From Dipteris shenzhenensis (taxonomy: Eukaryota > Polypodiophyta > Polypodiopsida > Gleicheniales): DNA of 64,000 nt. A model generated the notes under the pieces. That model made no database searches. It was not told the origin of the DNA and saw only the letters and a list, made by a program, of their open reading frames with translations. This document shows positions 11,175 to 23,150 of this stretch, piece after piece; within the stretch, counting starts at the first letter, position 1; every line of letters starts with the position of its first letter. The DNA lies in assembly GCA_047967505.1 (NCBI GenBank), contig CM106539.1. One strand, written 5' to 3'. The position numbers and the translations under genes are program-made.

Positions 11175-11672
11175 GGTTCGTGGTAAGGAGCTCAAGAAAG
11201 CAAACCAAGTTTGCGGTGTCCTAGTAAGAGGATTAGTGTTGCTTTTCTTTTTTTTCGAGTTTGGGAGCAAATCTCTACAGGTAGCACATCCGAAAAGTGC
11301 AAGAGTGCACTGTCTCAGATTGGGACGCCCTTTGTGGTGTGGCAAGAGGACAGTATATGCTACGTTTTGAGGCCATTTTGGGGCCCGTTTTGGTGGTGGA
11401 AGTTTTTCATAGGCACTAAGGAAAGAGCCCTGTTTTTGCTGTGCGACCACTGTTTTGTAGGTCGGTGAAAAGTTATCGCAGAAATTACATCGTATGCCTG
11501 TGCGCAGAGATATTGGGAGTGACAGAATCATTCTTATTGCCTGTTGATGCATAATCGTCATTAGAAAGTGATTGTGTGGTCAAATACCACTCTCGTCAGT
11601 TTTGTAGATTTGCCCTTGTGAGGTAGAAGTTGTGTTTTTTTGCAGTGACAGAATATTTTGCAGTGTTCTGTA

Positions 11673-14600
11673 ATGGCATCTGATGCTCTTTCATAGGTTG
11701 TCACTGAAAAGCTTGACAAGAACAACTTCCAAGCATGGAAGTTTAGAATGACGAATTTCCTTAAAGAAAAATGCTATTGGGAGTTCATTATTAGAGCTGA
11801 ACAAGAACCAGTTATTCCTAATGTTCCCAATCAACAGGAGTTGCAGGCATTTAAAGGCTGGCATGAGAGAACCAAAAAAGTTATGTACTGGCTGTCTATC
11901 AGTATTTCAGATTCTATGATTATGCATATTCAGGATGCAAGCATGTCGAAGGAGGCGTGGGATACTTTGACAAAAATGTATAGCACAAATACATAAGCTA
12001 GGAAAATGCAGCTCAAGCAGGAGTTGCATAATGTGCAGAGAGAAAATATGAGCATCAATGACTACCACATGAAGGTGAAGAAGATTGCAGATGCACTTGC
12101 TTCTATTGGGTCGCCAGTGGAAGATGATGATTTAGTTTCTGTGACCTTAAAGGTCTAGGAAAGGATTATGCACAATTTCGGACATCCATTGCCATTCGTG
12201 AGAATTTTCTTGATTTTGAGGAGTTGATTGCTCTTCTAATTTCTGAAGAGCAGAGAAATGGTGGTGCATCTTCTTCAGGAGAAACTTCAAAAGAAGATGT
12301 CTTTTACTCAAATGCTGGAAGAGGTAGAGGCAGAGGTAGAGTAGGCCGATTTGGAGGCCGTGGCAGAAATCAGAATATGCAGCAAATTCAAGCAAACCAG
12401 TCCTATGGAGGAGGACGTGGTAACTTTAGAGGTAGGGGGAGCCAAAGAGGTCGTGGTGGATGGTAGAGTGGCCAAAATGCAAACAACAATGTTGAATGCT
12501 ACTACTATGGTAAAATGGGTCATATGGTTGATGACTGCTATAAAAAGCAGAATGACATCATGACTGGAAAATTGCATCAAGGCAATTATGCATCCTCTAG
12601 TAGATAGGGTGATGACCGAAATGAGCATCCGTTTATGGTGCAGCACATGACCAATTCTGTGACAAGTATAGAAGAAAGCAATGATGTGTGGTATGTTGAC
12701 TCAGGTGCGTCAAACCACATGATAGGTCATGCAGAATGGATGCAGGATGCAAGGAAAATGGAAAGACTAGGATTTGTGGAGATTGGTGATGATACTGCAC
12801 ATCCTATTGTGCAGATTGGTAAAATTCCTTTGTCTATGTAGGATGGAAAAAGGAAATACATGTCTGATGTATTTCATGTCTCGAATATCACCAAGAACCT
12901 GGTTTCTGTTAGTCAAATGGTTGAGCAAGGCTTGCAGGTTAGATTTAATCATCATGGATGCTTTGTTGAGGATATGAAAAATAAAGGTCACTTGATAGCA
13001 AAAGGGAGAAGAAGGGCAGGATGTTTACGTTGGATGCGGACATGCCTGAATTGAGTGCAGCAATGTTTGCACATGGGACCGGTGTAGTTACAGATATTGA
13101 TATCTGGCATAAACGCATTGGTCATGTTAATGTATAGCGACTTAAATTAATGCAGGTCCAAAATATTGTTGTAGGATTGCCTAAGTTCAAGGTTGCAGAA
13201 ATGCATAAGGTATGTGAAGCCTGTCAATTTGGAAAACAAGCAAGGAAACCATTTCCTAGACATGTTTAAGAGAGTAAGAGGCCATTGGAATTAATCCACT
13301 CTGATGTGTGGACTACTTAAAGCTGCATCTATTGGAGGTTGTTATTATTTTGTCACTTTTATTGATGACTACAGCATAAAAGTTTGGGTGTATTTTATGA
13401 AAAAGAAAAGTGAAGTGTTTGGGCATTTCAAAGTCTTTAAAGCTATGGTTGAAAAAGAAACAGGCCTGCAAATAAAATGCCTAAGGTCAGATGGAGGAGG
13501 AGAGTATCTCTCAAATGAGTTTGCAAGTTTCCTGCAGGAGCATGGCATAAAGCAACAATATTCATGCAATCATACCCCATATCAAAATGGACTTGTAGAA
13601 AGGAAAAATAGGCATATTGGAGAGGTATCTCATGCCATGCTCAATGAAAAATACCTGCCAGATTATTATTGGGCTGAAGCTCTTGGGACCGGTGTAGTTG
13701 CAGATATTGATATCTGACATAAACGCATTGGTCATGTTATTGTATAGTGACTTAAATTAATGCAGGTCCAAAATATTGTTGCAGGATTGCCTAAGTTCAA
13801 GGTTGCAGAAATGCATAAGGTATATGAAGCCTGTCCATTTGGAAAACACGTAAGGAAACCATTTCGTAGACATGTTTAAGAGAGTAAGAGGCCATTGGAA
13901 TTAATCCACTCTGATGTGTGGACTATTAAAGCTGCATCTATTGGAGGTTGTCATTATTTTGTCACTTTTATTGATGACTACAGCAGAAAAGTTTGGGTGT
14001 AGTTTATGAAAAAGAAAAGTGAAGTGTTTGGGCATTTCAAAGCCTTTAAAGCATGGTTGAAAAAGAAACAGGCCTGCAAATAAAATGCCTAAGGTTAGAT
14101 GGAGGGGGAGAGTACCTCTCAAATGAGTTTTCAAGTTTCTTGTAGGAGCATGGCATAAAGCAGCAATATTCATGCAATCACACCCTATAGCAAAATGGAT
14201 TTGCAGAAAGGAAAAACAGGCATATTGGAGAGGTATCTCGTGCCATGCTCAACGAAAAAGCCCTACCAGATTATTATTGGGCTGAAGCAATTGCTATAGC
14301 AGTCTATATAATGAACAGGACTCCCACTACAGCAATACATGGCATGATGCCAGAGGAGAGGTATACTGGTAGGAAACTAGATATTTCTCATTTGAAAGTT
14401 TTTGGTTGCATTGCCTATGTTCATGTGCCAGATGAGTTGAGATCCAAGTTGGATCCAAAAGCTGAGAAGTGCATCTTTATTGGTTATTCTCTGCAGTAGA
14501 AAGGGTATAGATGCTATAACCCTTCTACTCGTAAGTTTACAGTGAGCAGAGATGTCTTTGATGAGATGAGTAGCTGGTATAAACCAGTAAATGTGATTGA

Positions 14601-16585
14601 TGATGTAGATGCAAAAAATGGTAATGCTGCACAGAATTCACAGCAGCAATCACAAAATATTAGTGGACCTGTAGTGTCCTCTAGCAGTGGTTTACATACT
14701 TTGCCATGGATAGGCCAATTGAGATCAAGAGGATCTCCTCAAAGCAATGCAAATAGTGGTATGCAAGTATCACGAAAAGGAAAAGAGAAAGTAGATCAGC
14801 CCATGGTTGATGTGAATGCAGGTCACTCTTATGTGGATGGTGAATCCAGTGGCTCAGAACAGAGCCTTGATGATGACTTGGGTATTCCTTCTATTGTTAC
14901 ACTTGGAATAAGGAAGACAAGGGATGTTTTGAGAGCACCTAATAGTGAGCGTATTTTGCGCAAGTCTACCAGAGTTAAGTATCCTATGGATAGGCTAAAA
15001 TATGATGGATTTATAGCCATTCACTATGCCTATATGGTCAAAGTGATACATGAACCAGAACCCACTTCTTTTGAGCAAGCCATGGGAAAAGAAAAATGGG
15101 AGAAAGCCATGGATGAAGAAATGGATGCCTTGGAAGCAAATGCTACATGGGAATTGGTGCCTTTGCCTAAAGACAAGAATGCAATTGGCTGCAAGTGGGT
15201 TTATAAGGTGAAGCACAATGCAGATGGTTCTGTGAATAGATACAAGGCAAGATTAGTTGTCAAGGGGTATGCATAGACACATGGCATTGATTATGAAGAA
15301 ACATTCAGTCGGGTTGCAAGGATGGCAACCGTAAGAGCAGTCATTGCTATGGCTGCATCAAAGGGATGGTCTTTACATAAGATGGATGTAAAGAATGCCT
15401 TCTTGCATGGTGATTTGCAAGAAGAGGTCTATATGGAGCAGCGACCAGGTTATGTTCATGCTGTTCATCCTGAGTTTGTTTGCAGGTTAAAGAAAGCCTT
15501 GTATGGTTTGAAGTAAGCACCCAGAGCATGGTCAGACAAGATAGGGCAGTATCTTGTCACTGTTGGCTTTCAGATTTCCAAGGCATATTTCTCACTTTAT
15601 GTGAGAAAAACAGAGAAAGGTATTATGGGGGTATTATGCTGCTTGTCATTTATGTTGATGATTTGATCATCACAGGTGATAGTGATGAATATATCCTTCA
15701 TGTGAAAATGCTATTGAAGAAGAAGTTTTAGATGAAGGATTTGGGAGAGCTGTGTTACTTCTTGGGCATTGAGGTGATAGATCCACAAGTGGGATATGGC
15801 TCTTGCAGAGGCAGTATGGATTGGACATGCTGTCCAAATATGGGATGACAGGCTGTAAGCCTATTTCAGTTCCTTTGGAGTAGAACGTGAAGCTAAGCAT
15901 AGATGCAGGTGAGCTTCTAGAAGACCCTACTATATACAAATGCATAGTAGGAAGTTTGATTTATATGACTATCACGAGGCCAGATTTGAGCTATGCTATT
16001 TGAGCTATGCTGTTGGGTTATGCAGGCTCCAAGGAAACCGTATTTGGATGCGGCTAGATGCATACTGAGGTATATGAAGTCACATTGTAGTATGGACTAT
16101 TTTATGAGACTAGGGTTCACATACAGTCGCATGGATACACTGATGCTAATTGGGCTGGTAGTATTTCTGATAGACGATCTACTAGTGGATATGTGTTCTC
16201 TTTTGGGAGTGCTGCAGTCACTTGGAGTAGTAAGAAATAGCCTACAGATCCCTTGTCGAGCACAGAGGTTGAGTACAGGGGTGCAGCAATGGCTGCATGT
16301 GAGGCAGCTTGGTTGCATAAGCTACTTTATGATATGCATCAGTCTACAGATGGGCCAATTGTCATTTATTGTGACAACATGAGCAGTATACACCTGGCAA
16401 ATAAGCCAGTCTATCATGTTAGAACAAAGCACATTGAGGTGCATTATCACTATGTGTGGGAGAAGGCTCTAGTAGGTTCTTTTGATCTAGTTTATGTCAG
16501 AATAGAGGATCAGGTAGCTGACATATTCACGAAGGCATTGGGCGCAGAGAAGCTGCGCAAGTTTAGAGACCTGCTTGGCGTGTAG
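11673..16585 (+). pseudogene. Copia gag-pol, broken by many stops
   Basis: The frame starts at ATG 11673, with a stop after seven codons. Recognisable parts in order: gag (EKLDKNNFQAWKFRM, 11709 on), glycine/arginine-rich stretch (12310-12470), zinc knuckle near 12496 whose second cysteine is tyrosine (ECYYYGKMGHM), protease VDSGASNHM near 12700, integrase with HSDVWT, IDDYS and DGGGEY at 13290-13520, an integrase duplicate to 14290, reverse transcriptase from about 15060 with [11 protein letters not shown] near 15380 and YVDD near 15650, and RNase H with SSTEVEYRGAAMAACEAAW near 16253 ending at the TAG 16583-16585. More than ten in-frame stops are present. The protein would copy and integrate the element; this copy cannot make it. 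Confidence 0.93.
13074..14290 (+). repeat. 610-bp tandem duplication of the integrase region
   Basis: GGGACCGGTGTAGTT starts at 13075 and 13685. The two units run side by side and differ at roughly 5% of positions by eye, with a few single-base indels. Both carry the same in-frame stops at the GTATAG and CATGTTTAAGAG positions. Confidence 0.93.
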
Positions 16586-16611
16586 GCATTGGGATTGAGC
16601 TTGAGGGGGAG

Positions 16612-16965
16612 TGTTGAGATATCGAGCTTCCACTTGTGATATGCCAAGGTGACCGTTGTGCATTTATGTCACCGACTTGTTAGCTGCAGATGCGATTGGT
16701 ACACTGCCCATGAATAATAACTGGATGACAGCTATCTTTATGTACTCTAGTTAATGGCTCAGTTTGTATGCCACCTTAGTTAGCTGAGTTTGGTTTGAGA
16801 CCCACATATAGGGTTCACCTATTCTTTTATACTTAGAGTTCTTTTGGTTTTCACAACTAAGAAGAGGAAAAATGTTTTCAGCCTCCACCTTTGTGCATAT
16901 TCCCCCATTGTGTATGTGAGAAAGCTGCAAGTGAGACTCCTTCCTTCTGTCCCACTCTCTTCACA
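16612..16965 (+). repeat. Copia 3' LTR
   Basis: 354 bp, starts TGTTGAGATATC directly after the purine tract and ends CTCTCTTCACA. It is followed by the CACAA target duplication. Confidence 0.95.
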
Positions 16966-16970
16966 CACAA

Positions 16971-18247
16971 TTCTATAACAAGATTTCTTTAACCATCTTT
17001 TGATGTATTTCTTAGCTTAGAAGAGAAATTCAAGTGAATTGCACTTCTAGCAAGGTGCAGGAGTGTAAGAGATGGGAGAGGGGAAGGGAGGCCTTTCATG
17101 TGTCCTAAACAAGATTATAACAAATGAATAATAATTGACTCTGCATACAGTTTTGTTGGAATATTGTTTGGTATTATCTGTAATTTTGAATTTAAAGTAG
17201 TTAAGATAAGACCTCTGTTATTGCATAACCATGTGGGTTAGCAGCAACAGTGACCTAGAGGGGTGTGCGAGGGTAGGTTGGTGGTAAGGGTTCATGATTC
17301 GGATCTCCAAGCAGTTGGGGTCTTCAACGGCTACTTCTCTAACCATCAGACAAATACCGTATGCATGTTATTACTAGCATTCTGAGGTCATTGTGTACAA
17401 AGATGTTGTGCAACCTATTGCTCTGGAATACAGTGTTCTTCAGTGTTTTGTCATTCTCTTGCATATCTGTATTCCATTCTCGTGGATGCTATGCGTATCG
17501 TTCGTCTATTGTTTCCCATAGCATTTGCACGTATTTTGATGCTACACATTGGCGATCACAATGTGCATTCTTACCATCACGCAAGGAATTTGTGATCGGG
17601 CAAGTGAGTGCTCATGTCATCCGCTCCTTGCTGTCATTGCGGAGGCACTTCACATGGAGGTTTGCATGTAGTTGCACTCACTCCAAAGGAGATTCGAGAG
17701 GAGATTACTGCGGTGAGGAGGCACATCTGTGGATTTCAAGATGAACTCTATCGGATGTGATCCGACCCCTAGCACCCTACTTACGGTCGAACGAGTGCCA
17801 AAATTCTTGTGAAGAACCTCATCTGGTGGTCATGGTATCGAATTTTGTGGTTGTTATCTTCCCAATAAGCATGCATGTGCACACGCTTGCAAGGACCTCC
17901 TGATCCCTTGACACCGATGACACGGCTGCAGCAGTGCAACAATGATCCTGAGCATGGAGACGACAGTCCACAAGAAGCTCCGATAGGGGTCGATTGGCAT
18001 CAGAGTCCACCTGCGTAGTCAGTTTCATCGCCAAGGCTACGAGTATGGGTCTCGATTGATGCACGCCGGGTGCTGAGTGCATCTTCATCTCTAATTGCGA
18101 TTTTGATGGCAACGTGATCAGGATGTGGAAGGTTATGCGTCCAAATATGATTTACTCTTACAACGTGTGCCTACGGCTCAAAGCCTTGCTTAGGAGGTAC
18201 TCAATGACTACTTCATTTTGGGGCTATCATGGGATCTATGAACGGCG
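16971..18247. other. No gene recognised; probable decayed 5' part of the gypsy element
   Basis: Short open frames on both strands show no known motif. Its position just upstream of a zinc-knuckle gag fragment suggests the gypsy leader and gag start, but no LTR was found. Confidence 0.35.
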
Positions 18248-19084
18248 TTGGCCACAGTGGATCGGACACAGACAATGCTCATGGTGGTCATGGCGGTGCA
18301 AGCAATGCTAGCGAGGGAATTGCTGCATGGGAGGACATCCAGGAACCGCAAATCCAAGAAGAGCAAATCCAAGAAGAAAATGTCAAAATCAAAGAAATCG
18401 GATGACAGTGAGGAAGATTCGGATGTGACTAGTTTGGATGGAAGATCTAAAGATACTAGTTCGGAGGATTCTGACTCAGAAGTAGAGACGAAGACCCAAA
18501 GAGCCTCTAAAGGCGGTAAGGGTGCGCCAGTGGCTTTTGAAGAAGGATATGTACCTAAAGGCTTGAAGGGTATATGGTGTACTCACTGCCGCAATCCTGG
18601 TCACTCTAAAGTCAAGTGTGGTTTTGTCGCGAATTCATGCGCGATTTGCTTGACTAATACACACAACACGGTGGAATGCCACTACAATGGGCGTGGCCAG
18701 AGAGCGGTTGGTTAGTGGGGCAAGATGCGGCTGTGTCTTTTGTGCAAGAAGAGCCACAATAGCAAGCATTCTAGTCCTAGTAGCAGACGTTCCAATGAGG
18801 CAAAGGTCGAGAAACTGAACATGGCGGTCTGACCTATGTTGGTCGAGACAGTGAACATGGCGGATGGATTGGAGGATAATGAGGAGGAAGCCTTTCTCAA
18901 GGCAAATATGGAGTTGGTTCCTATCTTCACCACTGATGTGGAAGTCATTACAGATAGTTACATGCATCAAAGTTTCTTGGCGAACGTGATCAGCCCTATT
19001 CTGAAGGAGGAGTCTGAGCCCGAGCAAGTAGTAGCAGAATTGGATATACGGGATCTCCTGTAGCAGGAGAGGAAATTTGAAGAA
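18248..19084 (+). pseudogene. Ty3/gypsy gag C-terminus and following region, left part
   Basis: A lysine/serine-rich stretch (18340-18480) is followed by two zinc knuckles with exact CX2CX4HX4C spacing: CTHCRNPGHSKVKC near 18577 and CAICLTNTHNTVEC near 18640. A further cysteine pair lies near 18733. A stop at 18713-18715 and others follow. The acidic stretch near 18850-19060 fits the region before the reverse transcriptase of plant gypsy elements. The piece ends where the young LTR element inserted (CGAAT at 19085-19089), and the same element resumes at 21310. Confidence 0.7.
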
Positions 19085-19089
19085 CGAAT

Positions 19090-19378
19090 TGTTGGAATAC
19101 TGAAAGGAAAGAGTAGAGTGGACACAAAATCAGAATACTTGCTTATAGAATGAAGAAGAAAGAGGTCCTTAAGTAGGCACCTCATACAAGGTCACTGACA
19201 TCATTGATGACCTCAAAGCTCCTCAATCATCTCCTCAATCTGCTCCTAGATTCACTCAATCATCCTATGTGGCTTTTCCACCACCTAACTGTGCTTGTGG
19301 GCACCTAACTGTGCCTCTAGCACTCACACATAGAAACATAAGGTGTGCCTGAGGCATACACCTTGAGATATCCCAACA
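19090..19378 (-). repeat. LTR of the young element (3' LTR in its own orientation)
   Basis: 289 bp, TGTTGG...CCAACA, next to the purine tract. Confidence 0.95.
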
Positions 19379-19395
19379 AACCCCCCCTCAAGGAG
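19379..19395 (-). other. Polypurine tract of the young element
   Basis: On the minus strand CCTTGAGGGGGGGTT ends at the LTR boundary; this is the usual primer for plus-strand synthesis. Confidence 0.85.
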
Positions 19396-19754
19396 ATGCC
19401 TCAGGCTATGTCAAGGATACATCTAGTCTCATAGTTTCTCATGCCATCTCATGGTGGTCAAGGATAAATCTATGGCTAGGTTCTCATGCTAGCAAGGGTT
19501 TCCTTGGGTGTAAGGTAATCAAAAAAGGGATACAAAAAGACCTTCCAATGGTTATCTCCCCTGCATGTACATGCACACAATGTCTACAAGAGGTACCATG
19601 GAGCAAAACATACACATGGCCTACATCATAAGGTGACCAGAGGTGTTTACAAAACACACAAAACACAATAGTTTATTTTCATTCATTTTGGAGGACTATC
19701 CAGGCTGAGTACCTTGACATAAAAAGAGAGATCTGGAGCATACATAGAGATGAT

Positions 19755-20156
19755 TTAAAATGCATAATCTTCATGGGATGCCTCATCTTGTGGAGGCAAA
19801 ATATCCATGTCAAGGCAAGGTCTTACCACATGGGCAGTGTCTAGTGCCTTATAAGATGGTACTATGATAGAACAAGTGGATCTGAAAGTCATATCCTTCA
19901 AGAGAACAATTATCTTATCATCTCCATAGTTGTGTAGAGAAGCATATCTTAGGTATCTGACCTTCATCTTTTTCTTGTACTTGGAGTCAAATAAAAGTGC
20001 CATGAGAGGGTAGATCTCTGTAGTTGCTTCCTTTTTGGCAACCATTGTTTTGGCAATCTTCAACAAGGAAGTCAGGTTGGCATTTTCATCCGTTGTAGCA
20101 TAACAAGACATTGCTTTATGTTTTGGCTTTTCACATATTTTGCATAAGCAAGCCAT
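19755..20156 (-). CDS. Zinc-knuckle protein of the young LTR element (gag-like or captured)
   Basis: An uninterrupted minus-strand frame of 133 residues starting ATG at 20156. Residues 4-17 form a perfect CCHC zinc knuckle (CKICEKPKHKAMSC, CX2CX4HX4C). The rest has lysine-rich KYKKKMKVRYLRY near 75-90 and an acidic end (PPQDEASHEDYAF). A zinc knuckle suggests binding of element RNA as in gag, but no capsid-like part precedes it, and the upstream 860 bp to the primer site shows only broken frames. It may be the remaining tail of gag or a captured plant gene. An intact frame in a young insertion argues it may still be expressed. Confidence 0.55.
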   Translation of the reverse strand: MACLCKICEKPKHKAMSCYATTDENANLTSLLKIAKTMVAKKEATTEIYPLMALLFDSKYKKKMKVRYLRYASLHNYGDDKIIVLLKDMTFRSTCSIIVPSYKALDTAHVVRPCLDMDILPPQDEASHEDYAF

Positions 20157-21001
20157 GAGAGGCTCTAACCCAAGTATTGGGTAGTGTCTTCTCTCTTACA
20201 GGGCTTAGAATAACAACTAAAATGCTTCAAAATATAAGCATTTAATGTAGCAAAGTCTTGTGACCAAATTTCAAACAATGATGCTTTCACTTACATGCTT
20301 CATAGAAGTGGCTAAAATGAATACTTTCCAATCAAAACCAGGTCTAGTAATTCAAAACAAAACTGAAGCCACACTTGTACTGAAGTTATTGAAAGCTTCA
20401 AAAAACCAGAAATGCTAGAGTAGCATTTTATGTAGCATCATCTTCAAAAACTTGTCCAAAACTGTCAAAACTGAAAAGCTGAACTTGGAGGGCTTGTAGC
20501 TCACTCTTCAAAGCAAGGAAAAGAGGGCTTTCTGAAGCAAAAGAAAGCTCATATACCAGAGAAGGTCCAGCACAGAGGTTGGACGAAATGGTGCGCACTT
20601 TTGCCCGGGAGAGTTGCTAAAGGCTGAAACTGAGTTTTGACGATTTCTCCCTCGTTACTGAACCAAATGACCTGAAAAATGGCTCAAAATCTTCGTCTTG
20701 AGGTCGCCCATCTACTCCTAAGAGGGCTCAGGCAATGGTGGAGTATGCAGGGAGTATTGAGCAACAGAAGAAATTCGCTGTTTGGAGAATGGCAGCCACC
20801 ACAGACGTTTTTTCTTCAATTGCTTGTAGATGGAAGTTCGCCCATACTAGAGGAGTTTCCAGCTCAGAGGGTTTGGGCAATGGCTGTTTGTAGATGGAGA
20901 ACCAAGCTCTCAAAGATTTTGGGAAGAAAGAGGAAAATGGAGAAGAAGAAGATGAAGAAGAAGATGATGATGTGGCAGAAATGGGCTCAAGGGGGATCAA
21001 A
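20157..21001 (-). other. Interior of the young element, no gene recognised
   Basis: Between the primer site and the zinc-knuckle frame the minus strand has only short frames. The 20930-20990 stretch is purine-rich (AGAAGAAGATGAAG type). Confidence 0.45.
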
Positions 21002-21015
21002 GGGCTCTGATACCA
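21002..21015 (-). other. Primer binding site of the young element
   Basis: Minus-strand TGGTATCAGAGCCC abuts the LTR with no gap and matches the initiator methionine tRNA end. Confidence 0.92.
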
Positions 21016-21304
21016 TGTTGGAATACTGAAAGGAAAGAGTAGAGTGGACACAAAATCAGAATACTTGCTTATAGAATGAAGAAGAAAGAGGTCCTTAAGT
21101 AGGCACCTCATACAAGGTCACTGACATCACTGATGACCTCAAAGCTCCTCAATCATCTCCTCAATCTGCTCCTAGATTCACTCAATCATCCTATGTGGCT
21201 TTTCCACCACCTAACTGTGCTTGTGGGCACCTAACTGTGCCTCTAGCACTCACACATAGAAACATAAGGTGTGCCTGAGGCATACACCTTGAGATATCCC
21301 AACA
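21016..21304 (-). repeat. LTR of the young element (5' LTR in its own orientation)
   Basis: 289 bp, one base different from the other LTR. Confidence 0.95.
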
Positions 21305-21309
21305 CGAAT

Positions 21310-22029
21310 GAGCAGAGTCACGTGAGTTCAGGAAGATGCTCTGGATACGGTTTATCTCGGAGTAGATGGCACATCTGAACTAGACAACTGAATTCCGTAG
21401 TGAATTGATTGCCCTCTTGCAGGATTTTTTTGATGTGTTCGCGTGGGACTATGCAGATATGAAGGGTTTGGATCCAAAGTTTTACCAACACTGGGTCAAC
21501 CTCAAACCAAATGTCACTTCGATGAAGATACAGAGGTATCGTATGAATCCGCACGTGGCCAAGCAAGTGCGTGAAGAATTGGAGTGCTTGTTGCGGGTGG
21601 GCTTCATTGCACTGATTGAAAATATGGAGTGGATTTCCCTGATTGTCATTGTGCCAAAGAAAAACAAGAAATTGCGGATTTGTGTCGACTATCGCAAGCT
21701 GAATGTGGCCACAGTACCTGATCCATTTCCCTTGCCCTATATGGATTCTATGCTCAATGAAGTGGCAAGGCATGAGGTGTACTCCTTCTTGGATGGATAT
21801 AGCAGGTACAACCAAATCCGAATGGCTCCGAAAGACCAGCCCAAAACAACATTCATCACATCATGGGGGGTCTATGTCTACACAGTCATGTGGTTCGGAT
21901 CGCATAATGCTCCCTCGACTTTTCAGCGGGCAATGTAGAAGATCTTCGGGTCCTATTTGATAGATTTCATGAGGATTTTCCTGGATGACCTTAGTGTTAA
22001 AGTGAAGGATCGAGCACTCCTAGTCTAGA
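21310..22029 (+). pseudogene. Ty3/gypsy reverse transcriptase, right part of the split element
   Basis: The pieces VYLGVDGTSEL (about 21350), DVFAWDYADMKGLDPKFYQH (about 21432), VPKKNKKLRICVDYRKLN (about 21650), FLDGYSRYNQIRMAPKDQ (about 21787), APSTFQRAM (about 21910) and FLDDLSV (about 21976) are the ordered motifs of a Ty3/gypsy reverse transcriptase. The catalytic motif is FLDD instead of the common Y/F-V/I-DD. Stops occur at 21372-21420 and 21936-21938. It continues the gag part at 18248-19084, from which the young element split it. RNase H and integrase are missing; sequence changes at about 22030 to an LTR of another element. Confidence 0.88.
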
Positions 22030-22328
22030 TGCATGAAGAGCAAGATGATCAAGGAGGGTCGAAGCACCATGAAAGAGACATAAGTACGCAACACTCAATC
22101 TATTGCAATGTGTTATCTCAACAATACATGATAGGCTTCTTATATAGAGAGAGCCTTTAGAATAGTCAAACCATGTGGGATCCTCTCATCCACATCTCTC
22201 CTTGTGGATATCCTCAATCCACATCTCCACATCTTGTAGTCCACATCCTAGGGTGGTTACTTTAATTCTTTCCTATACCATACCTTAGCCCTTTAATCTA
22301 TGTGCTCATGGCACCATATCTCTCAACA
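22030..22328 (-). repeat. LTR of a truncated minus-strand retroelement
   Basis: Read on the minus strand, a purine tract AAGGGGAGG (22338-22329) is followed by TGTTGAGAGATATGG, and about 170 bp further by a TATA box in TCTCTATATAAGAAG, as in a plant LTR. The left end is set at a TG near 22030 but is uncertain. The matching second LTR was not found, so the internal domain to the right is truncated. Confidence 0.6.
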
Positions 22329-23150
22329 CCTCCCCTTGGTGCCATGATTCTTTGGCTACTGCAAGGTGGTCAGATGTGAGTTACAAATCAATACCTCCCT
22401 TGGGTGCTTTCATAGCTACTCTCAGATGGCCAGGTTTGATTACAAAATAGATGTGGGCTGAAGGTGGAAAGGATTTTACTTTTCAATGCTTCATGTCGAT
22501 GGCGTTCGCTTTGTAGCTTGATGCATGATGCTTTGTTCTTCCATGTGCCTTAATGCTTTCTATGTGGATGCCATGCTTTGTGCTATGGTCATCTCATGCA
22601 CTTGTGCCTTTGGCATGCTTATGACAATGATATGTGCATTCATGCTTTGATTTGTCATTTGTTGCAAAGGTCTTACCAATTGTTTTCTTTCAATATTGGT
22701 AGTGTCTAATTGCGTACAATGAATTTGATCTAACAGGCGCGTAGAGCTTGAAAAGACGATCACTTTTTCTTTTTGGAGTGCGTGCAAATTCTTACTAGAT
22801 TGCAAGTTATGGCTTGTCGAAGTTTTATGAAGAAGAGGGTCTTTGATGATGTGGCACAGGGATTCATATGCTGAATTTCAAACTGTGCTTGGCAAGGACA
22901 ATATGCTTAAGTGGCACTGCCGATTGTGCATGCTTATGTGGTAGTTAACTAACCCTAACTCTAACCATGATGGGTTAGGTTAACCAGACCATGATTAAGT
23001 CTTACCTGCCATGTGGCAAAACTTTGACCAAACATCATTAAACTAAACCTAGAATTAACCACGGTTTGGTCCTGCCACATGGCTTTTCCATGGAGCTGCC
23101 ACGTGTCCTAAGGTTGAACCTTCGTGGCAGAGAGGAGGCCGTGCCCGCCA
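22329..23150. other. Retroelement remnant and an inverted-repeat stretch, no gene
   Basis: To about 22900 this may be the end of the internal domain of the minus-strand element. At about 23008-23092 TGCCATGTGGCA...GACCAAAC faces GTTTGGTCCTGCCACATGGC, an imperfect inverted repeat of about 20 bp with a 40-bp spacer, like a small MITE or hairpin. Confidence 0.45.

Larger units (their letters stand above)
10793..16965 (+). mobile_element. Ty1/Copia LTR retrotransposon, full length, inactive
   Basis: The element has LTRs at 10793-11160 and 16612-16965, both TG...CA, flanked by the 5-bp target duplication CACAA (10788-10792 and 16966-16970). The primer site follows the 5' LTR directly, and a purine run (TTGAGGGGGAG) ends just before the 3' LTR. 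The internal order gag, zinc knuckle, protease, integrase, reverse transcriptase, RNase H is that of Copia. By eye the LTRs differ at about 20 of 350 aligned bases plus a 14-bp duplication, so the insertion is of moderate age. It interrupts the region of the decayed LINE. Confidence 0.95.
19090..21304 (-). mobile_element. Young non-autonomous LTR retrotransposon, 2.2 kb
   Basis: Two 289-bp LTRs (19090-19378 and 21016-21304) begin TGTTGG and end CCAACA and differ at one base only (T at 19204, C at 21130). The 5-bp target duplication CGAAT flanks the insertion (19085-19089 and 21305-21309). Read on the minus strand, the primer site TGGTATCAGAGCCC directly follows the LTR at 21015-21002 and a purine tract GAGGGGGGG directly precedes the other LTR at about 19390. 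No reverse transcriptase or integrase is present in the 1.6 kb interior, so it must be mobilised by another element's proteins. Near-identical LTRs mean a very recent insertion. Confidence 0.95.

Noticed and set aside
11166-11561. 131-residue minus-strand frame inside the Copia leader
   Set aside because: It overlaps the untranslated leader between primer site and gag and has no recognisable motif.
17361-17744. 127-residue plus-strand frame before the gypsy gag
   Set aside because: No motif and no continuity with the zinc-knuckle frame; left as unassigned sequence.
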